Of a stretch of DNA of 64,000 nucleotides, positions 34,589-43,606 are shown piece by piece. This stretch comes from Saccharothrix deserti (GTDB taxonomy: Bacteria > Actinomycetota > Actinomycetes > Mycobacteriales > Pseudonocardiaceae), in NCBI RefSeq assembly GCF_009769385.1, contig NZ_VKAB01000021.1, positions 62,001 through 126,000 on the forward strand. Reading direction: 5' to 3'. The notes below the pieces were generated by a model. That model was not told the origin of the DNA. It did not search any database and worked only from the letters and a program-made list of their open reading frames with translations. The position numbers and the translations under genes were made by a program. Positions within the stretch are counted from its first letter, which is position 1. Every line of letters begins with the position of its first letter.

Positions 34589-35257
34589 ATGACGAGCAGG
34601 ACCAACGGGAACACGCCAGGGAAGCCGAGCGTTGACCCGTGCAGCAGGGCAGCCAGCCCAGTGGAGGTGCTTAACCGCCCGATGCCTAAGCAGCCGACCG
34701 CGGCCATGACCGCGACCATCGACGACGCGGACTGGATCGCGCCCTCGTGGGACCAAGTTGTGCGTGAGCACGCCGACCGGGTGTACCGGCTGGCCTACCG
34801 CCTGACCGGCAACCAGCACGACGCCGAGGACCTCACCCAGGAGACCTTCATCCGGGTCTTCCGGTCCCTCGCGTCGTACAAGCCCGGCACGTTCGAGGGC
34901 TGGCTGCACCGCATCACCACGAACCTCTTCCTCGACATGGCCCGCCGCCGCTCGCGCGTGCGCATGGAGGCCCTGCCGGAGGAGACCGACCGCATCCCGG
35001 GCGACGACCCGACGCCCGAGGAGATCTACGACGACACCCACCTCGACCCGGAACTGCAGGCCGCGCTCGACGAGTTGCCGCCCGAGTTCCGCGCCGCAGT
35101 GGTGCTGTGTGACGTGGAAGGACTCTCCTACGAGGAGATCGGCGCCACCCTCGGCGTCAAACTGGGTACCGTGAGAAGCAGGATCCACCGGGGCCGGCAG
35201 GCCCTGCGGGTCGCACTGGAACGCCGTCGGGGTCTGGTTCAGGAGGACTCTGCATGA
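34589..35257 (+). CDS. sigE: ECF RNA polymerase sigma factor SigE
   Basis: An extracytoplasmic-function sigma factor of the SigE envelope-stress type, 222 residues from the ATG at 34589. Region 2 has [20 protein letters not shown] then [12 protein letters not shown] near residues 50-85. Region 4 has [20 protein letters not shown] then [20 protein letters not shown] near 155-200. It is nearly identical in these blocks to M. tuberculosis SigE. The start is uncertain: ATG 34682 would remove 31 poorly conserved residues, and SigE of mycobacteria also uses several starts. TATAAG just upstream (about 34555) may be a -10. It overlaps the anti-sigma gene by 4 bp. Confidence 0.93.
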   Translation: MTSRTNGNTPGKPSVDPCSRAASPVEVLNRPMPKQPTAAMTATIDDADWIAPSWDQVVREHADRVYRLAYRLTGNQHDAEDLTQETFIRVFRSLASYKPGTFEGWLHRITTNLFLDMARRRSRVRMEALPEETDRIPGDDPTPEEIYDDTHLDPELQAALDELPPEFRAAVVLCDVEGLSYEEIGATLGVKLGTVRSRIHRGRQALRVALERRRGLVQEDSA

Positions 35258-35877
35258 CCGACCTGCGAGGTTGGCAACTGCCCGAGCAGCACCTGCTGCC
35301 CGACGCGGTCGTCGCCTTCGTCGACGGCGAGCTGTCCGCCTCGGCGCACAACAGGGCGTCCGCGCACTTGGCGCGCTGCCCGTTCTGCGCGGCGGAGGCG
35401 TACTCGCAGCAACAGGCGCGTTCCGCGGTGCGCGCCGCCGACGCACCCTGCGCGCCCGCCGGCCTGCTGGCCAGGCTCGGCGCGATCCCGCAGGAAGTCG
35501 AGCTGCCCAGCGCGCCGGACGGCCTCGCGGTCACCGAGGACGGCCAACTCGTCACGGTGCAGCGGCCCGACCGGGTCGCGTTCGGCAGCGGTCCCGTGTT
35601 GGGACAGAGCCGCCCTTTCGGGACAGGCGGCGGTAGCCGCTCCGGTGCCGGCCTCTTCGGGGGTCGCCGCGCGCGCCAGGGTGCGGGTGTGGTCGTCTCC
35701 GGTCTCATGCTCGGCGCCCTCGCCCTGGTCGCACCCGGCGGCGAGGACGCGGCGCCCACGCCCGCGCAGGGCAACACCCCGCCGCCCACGCCCGCCGTCG
35801 CGCCGTCGTTGACCGACGCCGGCCACGAGCAGATGGTCGGGCTGCGCCCCGTGGCGGACCCCGGCCTGGGCCGCTGA
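35254..35877 (+). CDS. rseA: Zinc-binding anti-sigma factor RseA
   Basis: A 207-residue anti-sigma factor that should hold SigE inactive. The ZAS motif, HX3CX2C, is [14 protein letters not shown] near residue 37, where zinc binding or thiol oxidation would control release. A proline/glycine-rich linker leads to one weak membrane-like segment ([19 protein letters not shown] near 145) and a short extracytoplasmic tail. The ATG overlaps the sigE stop (ATGA), giving coupled synthesis. The order sigE-rseA-htrA-tatB matches M. tuberculosis Rv1221-Rv1224. Confidence 0.9.
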   Translation: MTDLRGWQLPEQHLLPDAVVAFVDGELSASAHNRASAHLARCPFCAAEAYSQQQARSAVRAADAPCAPAGLLARLGAIPQEVELPSAPDGLAVTEDGQLVTVQRPDRVAFGSGPVLGQSRPFGTGGGSRSGAGLFGGRRARQGAGVVVSGLMLGALALVAPGGEDAAPTPAQGNTPPPTPAVAPSLTDAGHEQMVGLRPVADPGLGR

Positions 35878-35958
35878 CCAGCCCGCTGACGGCAACTTCA
35901 CCGGTCACCGGGCACGATTGGCCCCGCGACAACATGGTGTGACGACGTGCGGGGAGCG

Positions 35959-37479
35959 ATGAGCGAGCCAGAACAGGGCAACGGGACCCCCAGGTCGGGC
36001 GTGGACGACGGGGCGCACCGCAGGCTCGCACCCCGTCCCCTGAACCGCCCGCCGGTGGACCCGGGCCAGGAAGCCGTGTTCGGGAGGCCGCAGGGCGTTC
36101 CGGGCGCGTTCTCCGCCGACCGTCCGAGCCTCAACGGCTCGGTGCAGTTCGCGCCGCCGCCACCGGAGGCGCTGTCCACGGCGTTCGGCCGGCCGCGCGG
36201 TGACGACAGCACCCGCTTGCAGCGCCCGCCGCTGGACCTGAACGGCGAGCCCGAGGTGGAGCCCGTCTTCTGGGAGGGCAAGGCCGCGGGCGACTCGTGG
36301 CGCGACCCGGGCGCGTCGGCCGTCATCGGCCCGCCCGCCGTCACCGAGCAACCCGACACCGAACCCAAGCCCGAACCGAAGGCCGGTCCGCAGCTCAGCG
36401 TCCCCGAACTGCTGTTCGGCAGGCGCGTCAAGCCGATGGGCCTGATCCTGCTGTTCGTGGCCGCGCTGCTGGTCGGCACCGGCGGCGGCGCGGTCGGCTG
36501 GCTGCTCGGCCGCGTCGACAACCCCCTCACCGACGGCGGCGTCACGCTCGCCGAGGTCAAGCCGGGCAAGGAACGCCCGGTCGGATCGGTGGCCGACATC
36601 GCCAAGCGGGTCACGCCGAGCGTCGTGTCGATCGAGTTCAAGGGCGCGAACGTGGCGGGCGTCGGCTCCGGCGTGGTCATCGACGGCGCCGGCTACGTGC
36701 TGACCAACGACCACGTGGTCGCCCCGGCGGTGCAGGACACGTCGGCGAAGCTGACCGTGGTCTTCACCGACGGCAAGCGGGCCGTGGCGCAGATCGTCGG
36801 CCGTGACTCCAAGACCGACCTCGCGGTGATCAAGGTCGAGGTGGACAACCCGACCGTCCTGCAGTTCGGCGACTCGGACGAGCTCGCCGTCGGCGACACC
36901 GTGCTGGCCATCGGCTCGCCGCTGTCGCTGTCGAACACCGTGACCGAGGGCATCGTCAGCGCCCTGCACCGGCCGGTGACGGCGGCGGGCGAGAACGGCG
37001 GGCCGCAGGTCACCTACGACGCGATCCAGACCGACGCGGCCATCAACCCCGGCAACTCGGGCGGTGCGCTGGTCGACTCGTCCGGCGCGCTGGTGGGCAT
37101 CAACTCGTCGATCCGGACCGAGACCGGCGGCTCGGTGGGTCTGGGCTTCGCCATCTCCGGCAACTACGCGCGCAAGGTCTCGGAGGCGCTGATCCGGGAC
37201 GGCCAGGTCAAGCACGCGGACATGAACATCAACGTGCGGTCGGCGTCGGCGGAGACGGCCGAGGGCGCGCAGGTGCAGAACGTCCCCGAGGGCGGCGCGG
37301 CGGACGCGGCCGGCATCGAGGAGGGCGACGTGATCACGCGGGTCGGCGACCGGATGGTGCGCAACGCCGCGGAGTTGACCGTTGCCGTACGGGACCATGA
37401 AATCGGCGAGACGGTGCCGGTCGTGCTGGCCAGGCAGGGTCGTGAGCTGACCGTGCAGGTGACCCTCCGGTCGGACTGA
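35959..37479 (+). CDS. htrA: Membrane-anchored HtrA-family serine protease with PDZ domain
   Basis: A 506-residue envelope quality-control protease. A ~160-residue proline-rich cytoplasmic N-terminus precedes one membrane helix ([20 protein letters not shown] near residue 165). The trypsin-like domain has the triad His in LTNDHVVAP near 250, Asp in [10 protein letters not shown] near 288, and Ser in [13 protein letters not shown] near 365. A C-terminal PDZ domain follows ([16 protein letters not shown] near 460). ATG 35959 is preferred over GTG 35947. It lies in the sigE-rseA-htrA-tatB group and is probably under SigE control. Confidence 0.94.
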   Translation: MSEPEQGNGTPRSGVDDGAHRRLAPRPLNRPPVDPGQEAVFGRPQGVPGAFSADRPSLNGSVQFAPPPPEALSTAFGRPRGDDSTRLQRPPLDLNGEPEVEPVFWEGKAAGDSWRDPGASAVIGPPAVTEQPDTEPKPEPKAGPQLSVPELLFGRRVKPMGLILLFVAALLVGTGGGAVGWLLGRVDNPLTDGGVTLAEVKPGKERPVGSVADIAKRVTPSVVSIEFKGANVAGVGSGVVIDGAGYVLTNDHVVAPAVQDTSAKLTVVFTDGKRAVAQIVGRDSKTDLAVIKVEVDNPTVLQFGDSDELAVGDTVLAIGSPLSLSNTVTEGIVSALHRPVTAAGENGGPQVTYDAIQTDAAINPGNSGGALVDSSGALVGINSSIRTETGGSVGLGFAISGNYARKVSEALIRDGQVKHADMNINVRSASAETAEGAQVQNVPEGGAADAAGIEEGDVITRVGDRMVRNAAELTVAVRDHEIGETVPVVLARQGRELTVQVTLRSD

Positions 37480-37526
37480 CGGCTACGCTGGCAGTCAGGC
37501 AGGGGCGCGGAAGGTGGGGCACGCGG

Positions 37527-37907
37527 GTGTTCGACAGCATCGGATGGGTTGAGATCCTCATCATCATCGTCGCGGGCCTGTTCATCCTGGGCCCGGAACG
37601 ACTGCCCTCGGCCGCGGCCTGGGTGGGCAAGACGATCCGCCAGGTGCGCGACTACGCGACCGGCGCGCGCGAGCAGCTGAAGCAGGAGATGGGGCCGGAG
37701 TTCGAGCAGCTCCGCAAGCCGCTCGAGGACCTGCGGGAGCTGCGCAACTTCGACCCGAAGCGCGCGATCACCAAGCACCTGTGGGACGAGACGCCGACCG
37801 ACAAGCCGAACGGCCACCCCGCCGTTCCCCCGGCACGCGACCAGGCGGCGCACGAGCGCCCCCTCCAGCAGGGCGAGCGCCCGCCGTACGACCCGGACGC
37901 GACCTGA
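37527..37907 (+). CDS. tatB: Sec-independent protein translocase subunit TatB
   Basis: TatB, 126 residues, is the receptor-side subunit of the twin-arginine translocase. The N-terminus [20 protein letters not shown] forms the single membrane helix, then [20 protein letters not shown] marks the TatA/B hinge and amphipathic helix. The rest is a charged cytoplasmic tail. A weak ribosome site (GGAAGGTGGGG) precedes the GTG at 37527. It follows htrA as in M. tuberculosis. TatA and TatC are not in the window. Confidence 0.94.
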   Translation: MFDSIGWVEILIIIVAGLFILGPERLPSAAAWVGKTIRQVRDYATGAREQLKQEMGPEFEQLRKPLEDLRELRNFDPKRAITKHLWDETPTDKPNGHPAVPPARDQAAHERPLQQGERPPYDPDAT

Positions 37908-38001
37908 CACGAGCGGGCTCGGTCGACCCGTCGGGGTGAACGTCGCGAGTACTGGTTCCGCCTGAGCCGCCACTCGGCCACGGTGGACGCGGAGGTAGTG
38001 C

Positions 38002-38679
38002 ATGGAGGGACCCTGGACCAGGGCCGGGGCGCTCGCGGGCCTGGGCGCCTTGCTCGTGGGTGTCCTGGCGCTGGTGGTCGCGTTCCTCGCCTGGACGCTC
38101 CCGCGGCAACCGGCGGCGTCACCGCAAACGACTGCGTCACCGCAAACGACTGCGTCACCGCGATCAGCCGGGTCACAGGCGGACGACAAGAGGCTCGACG
38201 AAAAGATCAGACCGTCGTCCTACGACGTCACAGCCTCCAAGTGGCAGCCCGACGGGCCTGCCTACGACTCCCGCGGCGAACTTCACTCGGAACACGGGTT
38301 GACCCACGCGCACGCTTACGGCAACCGCGTCGGTCGCTTCGTGTACGAGGTGACCCTCGACGAGTTCGACAGCGAACAGGTCGAACTGAGGGCGCGCCTG
38401 TCCGCCGACACCTGGATGTACCGCGGCGCCGAAGACCAGAAGACGGACGTCACGGTGATCGTGAACGGTGAACGGCTGCCATCCCAACGCGTGATGCAGG
38501 ACGACGGGCGCGGCACCCACTACACGTGGCGGTTCGACGCCGCAGCCCTTCGGCCTGGTGCGAACACGATCGAGTTCGTCGTCGAGGAGGACGCGGCGTT
38601 CGCCAACGGTCTGGCGATCTACGGTGCCGCCATCGCCCCGGGAGCAGTCGAGGAGTACATCACGCTCCGCGGCGACTGA
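38002..38679 (+). CDS. Hypothetical membrane-anchored extracytoplasmic protein
   Basis: A 225-residue protein: a membrane anchor at residues 8-32 (AGALAGLGALLVGVLALVVA), a Thr/Ser/Pro/Gln linker with repeats (ASPQTTASPQTTASP, from direct repeats at 38115-38160), then about 150 residues of beta-sandwich character (FVYEVTLDEFDSEQVELRAR; VTVIVNGERLPSQRVMQDD; RPGANTIEFVVEEDA). The folded part looks like a carbohydrate- or protein-binding jelly roll, but I do not recognise a family. It sits between tatB and mrp, where mycobacteria have unrelated genes. Confidence 0.75.
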   Translation: MEGPWTRAGALAGLGALLVGVLALVVAFLAWTLPRQPAASPQTTASPQTTASPRSAGSQADDKRLDEKIRPSSYDVTASKWQPDGPAYDSRGELHSEHGLTHAHAYGNRVGRFVYEVTLDEFDSEQVELRARLSADTWMYRGAEDQKTDVTVIVNGERLPSQRVMQDDGRGTHYTWRFDAAALRPGANTIEFVVEEDAAFANGLAIYGAAIAPGAVEEYITLRGD

Positions 38680-38716
38680 GCGGCGGCGACCACCCGCGGA
38701 CCGGCGCCCGCAGGCG

Positions 38717-39850
38717 TCAGCGCCCGGCGGGGGAGACGTTCAGCAGGCGTCCGGCCAGCCCGCGCGACCGGGTCGACAGCTTGCCCGCCACCGCCGTCAG
38801 CACCTGACCGGCGGCCGACTCGGGGTGTGACAGCACGATCGGCGTCCCGGAGTCACCCTGCTCACGCAGCCGCGGGTCGAGGGGGACCTGGCCCAGCAGC
38901 GGCACGTCGGCGCCGACGGCCTGGGTCAGCGAGTCCGCCACGGCCTGACCGCCACCGGAGCCGAACACGTCCATCCGCGTCCCGTCCGGCAGTTCCAGCC
39001 ACGACATGTTCTCGATGACACCGGCCACCCGCTGACGCGTCTGCAGCGCGATCGCCCCGGCCCGCTCGGCCACCTCGGCCGCCGCCTGCTGCGGCGTCGT
39101 CACGACCAGGATCTCGGCGTTCGGCACGAGCTGCGCCACCGAGATGGCGATGTCACCGGTGCCCGGCGGCAGGTCCAGCAGCAGCACGTCCAGGTCGCCC
39201 CAGAACACGTCGGCCAGGAACTGCTGCAACGCGCGGTGCAGCATCGGGCCGCGCCAGACCACCGGGGCGTTACCCGACGTGAACATGCCGATCGAGATGA
39301 GCTTCACGCCGTGCGCCTGCGGCGGCATGATCATCTTTTCCACCTGGGTCGGCTTGCCCTCCGTGCCCAGCATCCGCGGGATGGAGTGGCCGTAGATGTC
39401 GGCGTCCACCACGCCGACGGACAGCCCCCGCGCGGCCATCGCGACGGCCAGGTTCACCGTCACCGACGACTTGCCGACACCGCCCTTGCCCGACGCCACG
39501 CAGTACACCCGCGTCAACGACCCGGGCTGCGCGAACGGGATCACCGGCTCCTCGACACCACCGCGCAGCGACTTGCGCAGCTCGGTGCGCTGCGCGTCGC
39601 TCATCACGTCCAGCTCGACGCGGACACCGGTCACACCGTCGAGCGCGGACACGGCGGACGTCACGTCGGCGGTGATCTTGTCGCGCAACGGGCAGCCGGA
39701 GACGGTCAGGAACACCGCCACGTCCACGACCCCGTCGCCGCCGACCACGACGCCCTTGACCATGCCCAGGTCGGTGATGGGACGCCGGATCTCCGGGTCC
39801 TGCACACCGGCCAACGCCTTCTGCACGTCGTCAACGGAAGGAAGAGTCAC
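38717..39850 (-). CDS. mrp: Mrp/NBP35-family iron-sulfur cluster carrier ATPase
   Basis: Mrp (ApbC/Nbp35 type) carries Fe-S clusters to target proteins; 377 residues. A DUF59/MIP18 domain occupies residues 1-95 (VQDPEIRRPITDLGMVKGV). The P-loop ATPase follows with deviant Walker A SGKGGVGKSSVTVNLA near 118, switch DADIYGHSIPRMLG near 145, and LLDLPPGTGDIAI near 210. The usual CXXC is not obvious in the C-terminal part. GTG 39850, with GAAGG upstream, is chosen; in-frame sequence further up is poorly conserved. Rv1229c is the equivalent in M. tuberculosis. Confidence 0.92.
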   Translation of the reverse strand: MTLPSVDDVQKALAGVQDPEIRRPITDLGMVKGVVVGGDGVVDVAVFLTVSGCPLRDKITADVTSAVSALDGVTGVRVELDVMSDAQRTELRKSLRGGVEEPVIPFAQPGSLTRVYCVASGKGGVGKSSVTVNLAVAMAARGLSVGVVDADIYGHSIPRMLGTEGKPTQVEKMIMPPQAHGVKLISIGMFTSGNAPVVWRGPMLHRALQQFLADVFWGDLDVLLLDLPPGTGDIAISVAQLVPNAEILVVTTPQQAAAEVAERAGAIALQTRQRVAGVIENMSWLELPDGTRMDVFGSGGGQAVADSLTQAVGADVPLLGQVPLDPRLREQGDSGTPIVLSHPESAAGQVLTAVAGKLSTRSRGLAGRLLNVSPAGR

Positions 39851-39969
39851 TGGAAGCGCCTTCGAAAGATGTGGTGGGACCGCCATGCTACGGCGGACCG
39901 TGCACCTCCAAGCTACCGGTTGGTCACCTCCGATTCGGGGGCAGCGCGAAGCCGGTCGCGTGCTTTCCG

Positions 39970-39975
39970 TAACAT
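39970..39975 (+). promoter_or_regulatory. -10 hexamer for the leaderless marR gene
   Basis: TAACAT lies 8 bases before the GTG at 39984, with no ribosome binding site. Confidence 0.45.
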
Positions 39976-39983
39976 CGGTATCC

Positions 39984-40445
39984 GTGCCGGAAACCGGATC
40001 TGCCCGGTTGCCCACCCGTACCGAGCTGGGGGTGTGGCGATCCTTCCTCCGGGCGCACGCGAGGCTCACTCGGATCCTGGAAGCCGAACTGATCGCCGAG
40101 CAACGCCTGTCGCTCGCGGCCTACGACGTCCTGGTCCAGCTCGCCGAAGCGCCGCAGTACAGATTGCGGATGACCGAACTCGCGGATGCCGTGCTGCTGT
40201 CCCGCTCCGGCGTGACCAGACTGGTCGACCGCCTGGAACGCGCGGGCCTGGTGCTGCGCGAGCGGGCCGACGGCGACGGGCGCGGTGTGGTGGCCGTGCT
40301 CACGCCGCAGGGCCTGGACCGGCTGCGCGTCGCGTCCGGAACCCACCTCACGGGCGTCGTGCGGCACTTCGCCGAGGCGTTCGGCCACGCCGAGTTGGAG
40401 GCGTTCGGCCGCACGTGCGACCGGCTGGGCACCGAAGAGCCCTGA
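39984..40445 (+). CDS. MarR-family transcriptional regulator
   Basis: A 153-residue winged-helix regulator. LSLAAYDVLVQLAEAPQYRL then RMTELADAVLLSRSGVTRLV (residues ~50-90) are the DNA-binding helices, followed by the wing (RLERAGLVLRERADGDGRGV). Flanking helices form the dimer and ligand pocket. It is divergent from mrp over about 130 bp and convergent with the DUF1003 gene. Ligand and targets are unknown; genes with operators nearby would be candidates. Confidence 0.9.
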   Translation: MPETGSARLPTRTELGVWRSFLRAHARLTRILEAELIAEQRLSLAAYDVLVQLAEAPQYRLRMTELADAVLLSRSGVTRLVDRLERAGLVLRERADGDGRGVVAVLTPQGLDRLRVASGTHLTGVVRHFAEAFGHAELEAFGRTCDRLGTEEP

Positions 40446-40454
40446 CCCGCGGCC

Positions 40455-40994
40455 TCACGACGAGGGCACGTCGTCCTTCAAGCCGTCCTTGACGTCCTTG
40501 CCGTCCTTGGCGTCTTTGAGGTCCTTGCCGCCGCGCTTGCGTTCGCGGAACACGCGTTCCAGCTCGCTGCGCAGGTAGTCGCGGGTCGCCACCTCGCCGA
40601 CGGCGATCCGCAGCGCGGCCAGCTCACGGGCCAGGTACTCGGTGTCGGCCTTGGTCTGCGCGGCCCGCGCCCGGTCCTCCTCCAGCGACACCCGGTCCCG
40701 GTCGTCCTGCCGGTTCTGCGCGAGCAGGATCAGCGGCGCGGCGTACGCGGCCTGGGTGGAGAACGCCAGGTTGAGCAGGATGAACGGGTACGGGTCCCAG
40801 CGCAGCGTCACCGCGAACAGGTTCAGCGTGATCCACACGATCACCAGCAGGGTCTGCCAGAACAGGAACTTCCCGGTGCCCAGGAACCGGGCGAGCCGCT
40901 CGGAGAACCGCCCGAACGCCTCCGGGTCCAGCGACAACCGGAAGCCCGGCGAGCGCGGCTGGTCGAGCCGTCGACGCGGCAGCAGCTCAGGCAT
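40455..40994 (-). CDS. DUF1003 membrane protein
   Basis: A 179-residue protein with the DUF1003 pattern: two helices joined by a short loop (FLFWQTLLVIVWITLNLFAV; YPFILLNLAFSTQAAYAAPL), then ILLAQNRQDDRDRVSLEEDR and a coiled coil (EYLARELAALRIAVGEVATR). The tail is a Lys/Asp repeat (GGKDLKDAKDGKDVKDGLKD), probably from slipped 9-15 bp repeats at 40470-40530. It overlaps the MgtE-N/CBS gene upstream by 8 bp. The same pair occurs in M. tuberculosis (Rv1231c-Rv1232c). Function is unknown; the pairing suggests divalent-cation homeostasis. Confidence 0.88.
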   Translation of the reverse strand: MPELLPRRRLDQPRSPGFRLSLDPEAFGRFSERLARFLGTGKFLFWQTLLVIVWITLNLFAVTLRWDPYPFILLNLAFSTQAAYAAPLILLAQNRQDDRDRVSLEEDRARAAQTKADTEYLARELAALRIAVGEVATRDYLRSELERVFRERKRGGKDLKDAKDGKDVKDGLKDDVPSS

Positions 40995-42240
40995 GGGTCA
41001 GCCCCGTTTCGCGCCAGTTGGCCGGCAGCAGGTGGTCCAGCACGTCGTCCACGGTGACCGCGCCGAGCAGGTGGTCGCTCTCGTCCACCACCGGCCCGCA
41101 CACCATGTTGTACGCGGCGAAGTAGCGGGTCACGTCGCCCAGCGACGCGGTCGGCGACAACGTCGCCAGGTCCGTGTCCAGCACGCCCGCGACCAGGTCG
41201 GACGGTGGTTCGCGGAGCAGCCGCTGGATGTGCACGCACCCCAGGTAACGCCCGGTCGGCGTCGCGGTCGGCGCCCGGCACACGAACACCATGCTGGCCA
41301 ACGCGGGCGTGAGGTCCGGGTTGCGCACGTGCGCCAGCGCCTCCGCCACGGTCGCGTCCGGCGCGAGCACCACCGGTTCCGGCGTCATCAACCCGCCCGC
41401 GGTGTCGAAGCTGTACTCCAGCAGCCGCTTGACCGGCGCGGACTCCTCCGGCTCCATCAGCTCCAGCAGCCGGTTCTTCTCCCCCTCGGGCAGCTCGGCC
41501 AGCAGGTCGGCCGCGTCGTCGGGGTCCATCGCCTCCAGGATGTCCGCGGCGCGCTCGTCGTCGAGGTGCGCCAGCATGTCTTTCTGGTCCTCTTCGGGCA
41601 TCTCCTCGATCACGTCGGCGAGCCGTTCGTCGTCCAACGCCTCGGCCACCTCGTAGCGCCGCTTCACCGGCAGGCTGTGCAGGGCGAGCGCCACGTCGGC
41701 CGCGCGCATCGTGTCGAAGACCGCCACCAGGTGCTGAGCGCCCTGCGGCTCCGCGGCCAACGCGGTCGCCGACAGCCCGGACACCTCTTCCCAGTGCAGC
41801 ACCTGCACCGGTCCGCGCCGGGACAGCCTCCCGGTGCGCTCCCGGACCGCCACCCTGGTCATCCGCCAGTCGCGGGTGCGGGTGGGTTCCATGGCGGCGT
41901 CGACCAGCACCACGACGGTGCCGGAGTCGAGAGTCACGCGGGCGTCCAGCAGTTCGCCGACGACCAGCACCTCGTTGGTGCGCTGGTGGAACTGGCGCAG
42001 GTTGACCGAACCGGTGGCGAGCGTCACCGCGTTCGGCTCGATCGAGGTGACCCGCAGCATCGGCACGAAGATGCGCCGCCGGGTGGCCAGTTCCAGCACC
42101 AGGCCGAGGACGCGCGGCGGTTGGCGGTCCACCCGCAGGCCGACGACCAGGTCACGGACCTTGCCGATGGATTCCCCGTCCGGCCCGAACACGGGCAGGC
42201 CGGCGAGCTGAGCGGCGAAAACCCTGTTCACGGCGACCAC
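40987..42240 (-). CDS. Cytosolic MgtE-N/CBS-domain protein
   Basis: A 417-residue soluble relative of the Mg2+ channel MgtE. An N-terminal PRC-barrel-like domain (FGPDGESIGKVRDLVVG) is followed by the MgtE N-domain with acidic repeats (LDDERLADVIEEMPEEDQ; LDDERAADILEAMDPDDAAD near residues 205-245). Paired CBS domains (LMTPEPVVLAPDATVAEAL near 285; TVDDVLDHLLP near 395) complete it. There is no transmembrane channel domain, so it may sense rather than transport. TAACCT lies 6 bases before the GTG at 42240. The order matches Rv1232c. The stop overlaps the DUF1003 start. Confidence 0.88.
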   Translation of the reverse strand: MVAVNRVFAAQLAGLPVFGPDGESIGKVRDLVVGLRVDRQPPRVLGLVLELATRRRIFVPMLRVTSIEPNAVTLATGSVNLRQFHQRTNEVLVVGELLDARVTLDSGTVVVLVDAAMEPTRTRDWRMTRVAVRERTGRLSRRGPVQVLHWEEVSGLSATALAAEPQGAQHLVAVFDTMRAADVALALHSLPVKRRYEVAEALDDERLADVIEEMPEEDQKDMLAHLDDERAADILEAMDPDDAADLLAELPEGEKNRLLELMEPEESAPVKRLLEYSFDTAGGLMTPEPVVLAPDATVAEALAHVRNPDLTPALASMVFVCRAPTATPTGRYLGCVHIQRLLREPPSDLVAGVLDTDLATLSPTASLGDVTRYFAAYNMVCGPVVDESDHLLGAVTVDDVLDHLLPANWRETGLTHA

Positions 42241-42303
42241 GTGATCAGGTTAGTCCGCCGAACGGCCAACCGCTGCGTTCCACTGTGGACCTGTGACCAG
42301 GAG

Positions 42304-43161
42304 TTACGGCCGGAACGTGCGGGCGATGGCCTCGACGGACACCCTCATCTCGTCCAGTTCGCCGTCCACGCACCACAGCCAGGTGTCGACCGCGCGGCAG
42401 AACGTCCACGCACGTGCCCGCTCGGCGTCCAGCTCGCCCATGTCGCACAGCGCGGCGAACCGTTCGCGCAGTCCGCGTTCGCCGTCCATCTCGCCGAACC
42501 TGTTCCACAGCAACGGGATCACGCAGAACTCGGGGTCACCGGACAGCGGTTTCGGGTCGATCATCAGCCACGGCTCGCGGTCGCCGCGCAACACGTTCTC
42601 GTAGTGCAGGTCCTGGTTGACGAGGGTGTTCGCGGCGCTCTCGGCGAGCCCGCGGCCGAGTTCGTCGGCCTGCTGGACGAACGCGGCCGGCACCGGTTCG
42701 CCCAGCCCGGCGTTCTCCCGGGCCAGGTCCGGGGGCTCGTGGCGGCGGAATTCCGGCCCGGCCGGGACGCGCAGCCGGCGGAGCAGCCCACCGGTGACGG
42801 CCAGCGCCTCCTCGATCGGCGCGTCGTCCAACGACCGGTTGTGGTCCAGGCGTTCCAGGAGCAGCGCGCCGTGCTCGTCGTCGTGGTCCAGCAGCTCCAC
42901 CACGCCCTCGCCGCGCCACGCCGTGAGCGCCAGCGGCTCCTGCCGGGTCTCCTCGTCCAGCCAGGTGAGTTTGAGCACGGCCGGGTGGCCGTCGGCGCGG
43001 CGGACCGGGAGGACGACGGCGACGTTGCCGTTGAGCAGGTCGCCGTCCGGGGTGAGGCGCCAGCGGGCGCAGAACTTCGTGGCCAGGGCGGGCAGGGTGG
43101 CGCGCCACGGCAGCGCCTCCTCACCGAGGATGGCGCCGAAGTCGTCGGGGACGGTGATCAC
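42304..43161 (-). CDS. Aminoglycoside/hydroxyurea-kinase-like phosphotransferase (APH(6) family)
   Basis: A 285-residue protein kinase-like phosphotransferase of the APH(6)/Hur type. AVLKLTWLDEETRQEPLALT near residue 65 has the ATP lysine, HGALLLERLD near 100 the hinge, TLVNQDLHYENVLRGDREPW near 188 the catalytic loop (the family has H/N-x-D-x5-N), and LMIDPKPLSGDPEF near 210 the metal aspartate. Family members inactivate streptomycin or act on small metabolites, and a resistance role here is unproven. The GTG at 43161 overlaps the upstream stop as GTGA. Confidence 0.85.
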   Translation of the reverse strand: MITVPDDFGAILGEEALPWRATLPALATKFCARWRLTPDGDLLNGNVAVVLPVRRADGHPAVLKLTWLDEETRQEPLALTAWRGEGVVELLDHDDEHGALLLERLDHNRSLDDAPIEEALAVTGGLLRRLRVPAGPEFRRHEPPDLARENAGLGEPVPAAFVQQADELGRGLAESAANTLVNQDLHYENVLRGDREPWLMIDPKPLSGDPEFCVIPLLWNRFGEMDGERGLRERFAALCDMGELDAERARAWTFCRAVDTWLWCVDGELDEMRVSVEAIARTFRP

Positions 43162-43493
43162 GCGAACTCCAAGCGGTAGACGGATTCCCACTCCGGCCGG
43201 GCGTTCAGCCGGGCCGCCCGCAACGCCGCCGCGGCCTCGTCGTCCAGCTCTGTTCCGCGCGCGGTCGCGGTCGCGTCGACCAGGTGCGAGTGCGTGGTGG
43301 GGGAGCGGACGGTCACCGTGCACGTGACGCCGTCCGCGAGCCCCGGAACTGCCTGCTCGGTGCCGCCGACGGCCACCAGCACCGCGCCGTCCCGCCACAG
43401 CGCCCACACCAGCCGCGGCTCGTGGCCGTCCGGTCGGATCCACACCGCGGCGGCCTTGCGCAGCGCGTTGTCCAGCACCTGCTCGATCTCCAC
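43158..43493 (-). CDS. Hypothetical protein upstream of the phosphotransferase
   Basis: A 111-residue protein. The N-terminus VEIEQVLDNALRKAAAVWIR is helical, then DGHEPRLVWALWRDGAVLVA and DGVTCTVTVRSPTTHSHLVD suggest a beta-rich body related to pyridoxamine-oxidase-like or PAS-like small folds. I do not recognise a family with confidence. It overlaps the kinase gene by 4 bp and so is co-translated with it. It is divergent from the CoA-ester lyase gene over about 110 bp. Confidence 0.7.
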   Translation of the reverse strand: MEIEQVLDNALRKAAAVWIRPDGHEPRLVWALWRDGAVLVAVGGTEQAVPGLADGVTCTVTVRSPTTHSHLVDATATARGTELDDEAAAALRAARLNARPEWESVYRLEFA

Positions 43494-43579
43494 CGGTTCA
43501 GCCTGCCACGGGCCTGTGAATCGTGACTCACGAAATAGCGGCCGGTACGCGTGCGTGCCACCCTTCGCACAACAGGAGT

Positions 43580-43591
43580 TACCGGCCGGTA
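43580..43591. promoter_or_regulatory. Palindrome TACCGGCCGGTA upstream of the CoA-ester lyase gene
   Basis: A 12-bp perfect palindrome abuts the ribosome binding site of the lyase gene. A second CGGCCGGTACG word lies about 40 bp upstream, as in paired operator sites. The acyl-CoA dehydrogenase promoter has a related CCGGTAAC dyad. Confidence 0.4.
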
Positions 43592-43606
43592 CGAGGAGGT
43601 ACCCCA

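Noticed and set aside
40642-43179. An 845-codon open frame on the plus strand opposite the DUF1003, MgtE-N/CBS and kinase genes
   Set aside because: Composition is that of an antisense shadow (QHRRVRHA-like runs), and three convincing genes occupy the other strand.
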